Below are positions 63,283 through 64,000 of a DNA stretch of 64,000 bases, piece after piece. This stretch comes from Bdellovibrio bacteriovorus. Its GTDB lineage: Bacteria > Bdellovibrionota > Bdellovibrionia > Bdellovibrionales > Bdellovibrionaceae. Both the position numbers and the translations under genes were made by a program. The notes beneath the pieces were generated by a model that had not been told where the DNA came from, searched no databases, and saw nothing but the letters and a program-made list of their open reading frames with translations. The first letter of the stretch is position 1, and each line of letters starts with the position of its first letter. Location: contig NZ_CP020946.1 in NCBI RefSeq assembly GCF_002208115.1, forward strand, positions 3,224,001 to 3,288,000, written 5' to 3'.

Positions 63283-63316
63283 GCTGCTTCAGCTGTGGCC
63301 AAGCCACAGCTCTGCC
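63283..63316 (-). repeat. Hairpin repeat element, copy e
   Basis: 34 bases in minus orientation from GGCAGAGCT to GCTGAAGCAGC with the perfect 8-base stem AGCTGTGG/CCACAGCT. It lies 12 bases after the recA stop and before the recA terminator. Confidence 0.75.
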
Positions 63317-63328
63317 GGCAGGGCCGAA

Positions 63329-64000
63329 CTAGTGCTTGCCCTTTTTACCTTTTTTCGGAGCAGCATCTTCCGCTTCGATTTCAGTTGGCTCTGTGCCTTC
63401 GTGGTCTTCACCGTTGTTGCCGTTAGTATCAACCAAAAGTTTGCCGATACCGTTTGCCGCAAGGATCTTCTTACGAAGTTCAGTCATGTATTCCGGGTGC
63501 TCTTTCAGGAAGGTTTTCGCAGCATCACGGCCTTGGCCCATGCGCTCACCATTGATAGAGAACCATGCGCCGGATTTTTCAACCATGCCCGCAGTCACTG
63601 CCAGATCCAGAAGGTCACCCTCTTCAGAGATACCTTCACCGTACATCAAATCGAATTCAACTTTGGTGAATGGAGGCGCCATTTTATTCTTAACAACTTT
63701 CACCGCAGTACGGTTACCCGTCACGTCTTCACCGTTTTTGATCGCGCCCACACGGCGTACATCCAAACGAACAGAAGAAACAAGCGTGTTGGAACGGTTG
63801 ATCGCCGCAGTCAATTTACGAAGAGCCTGGGACATCAAACGAGCCTGCAAACCAACGTGGGAATCACCCATGTCACCTTCGATCTCTGCACGAGGAACCA
63901 AGGCTGCTACGGAGTCGACAACCAATACGTCGATCGCGCCGGAGCGAACAAGAGTTTCAGTGATTTCCAAAGCCTGTTCACCAGTGTCTGGCTGGGAGAT
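63329..64000 (-). CDS. recA: Recombinase RecA, C-terminal part (5' end outside window); loop L2 missing
   Basis: The frame is open to the window edge (first codons [18 protein letters not shown]). Walker [37 protein letters not shown] is normal, but after INRSNTLV the sequence goes directly to [14 protein letters not shown]. The usual block IFINQIRMKIGV... through KFY, about 29 residues containing the conserved Gln and the DNA-binding loop L2, is absent. The frame is kept (junction at 63778/63779). The C-terminus ends in a normal Lys-rich tail. A RecA without L2 could not pair DNA normally. Confidence 0.9.
   Translation of the reverse strand: MSQPDTGEQALEITETLVRSGAIDVLVVDSVAALVPRAEIEGDMGDSHVGLQARLMSQALRKLTAAINRSNTLVSSVRLDVRRVGAIKNGEDVTGNRTAVKVVKNKMAPPFTKVEFDLMYGEGISEEGDLLDLAVTAGMVEKSGAWFSINGERMGQGRDAAKTFLKEHPEYMTELRKKILAANGIGKLLVDTNGNNGEDHEGTEPTEIEAEDAAPKKGKKGKH

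Noticed and set aside
63329-64000. RecA intein or frameshift as the reason for the missing residues
   Set aside because: The frame continues uninterrupted and no extra sequence is inserted, so it is a deletion in the reading frame.

Overview
The window looks like a chromosomal segment of a Bdellovibrio-type predatory deltaproteobacterium close to B. bacteriovorus. This is inferred from about 50% GC, dense gene packing, a full flagellar set, many secreted proteases and lipoproteins, several peptidoglycan-active enzymes and long glycine-rich secreted proteins. No locus tag or strain was verified. There are no rRNA or tRNA genes, insertion sequences, phage genes or CRISPR arrays.

Layout. 1-4127: the 3' end of ddl, a hybrid sensor kinase, a collagen-like glycine-rich lipoprotein and a small zinc-ribbon protein. 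4172-9619 (-): a chemotaxis operon cheA-cheW-cheD/cheB fusion followed by an aldehyde-dehydrogenase-like gene; upstream is a short structured transcript candidate (9705-9864). 9948-13937 (-): porin, imelysin and di-haem cytochrome operon. 14099-16344 (-): HIT, pyrophosphatase, DUF1653 and nitronate monooxygenase-like genes. 16533-24615: an OmpR-type regulator, a Met/Gly-rich secreted protein, an L,D-transpeptidase, two secreted protease lipoproteins and citrate synthase. 24788-29612 (-): an overlapping operon of polyprenyl synthase, UbiA family, RsmJ, a membrane protein and a SpoIIE-like phosphatase. 29705-34142: thioesterase, Cys-cluster protein, second L,D-transpeptidase, Cys-repeat protein and a lipoprotein. 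34143-37484 (-): menaquinone genes menA-menC-menE plus a small Cys protein. 37574-39870: rmuC and a coiled-coil membrane protein.

39938-50057 (-) is the flagellar block, transcribed as flgF-flgG-flgA-flgH-flgI, then flgJ-flgM-flgN-flgK-flgL, then csrA and fliW. flgF has a near-perfect sigma-54 promoter, while csrA and cheA share a sigma-28-like promoter. After it come a lytic transglycosylase, lysC, three tandem paralogous Cys/Gly-rich secreted proteins (52465-56925), glutathione peroxidase, a subtilisin-like protease, a 3D-domain protein, CDP-diacylglycerol pyrophosphatase, a DUF488 protein and the 3' part of recA.

The most noteworthy signals are: a RecA reading frame lacking about 29 residues including loop L2; a CheD-CheB fusion whose methylesterase has lost the catalytic Ser and His; a family of five roughly 41-base hairpin elements just after stop codons with compensating stem changes; a structured 310-base leader with an intrinsic terminator 25 bases before flgJ; a short structured transcript upstream of cheA; and a FlgJ fused to a degenerate M23 domain.
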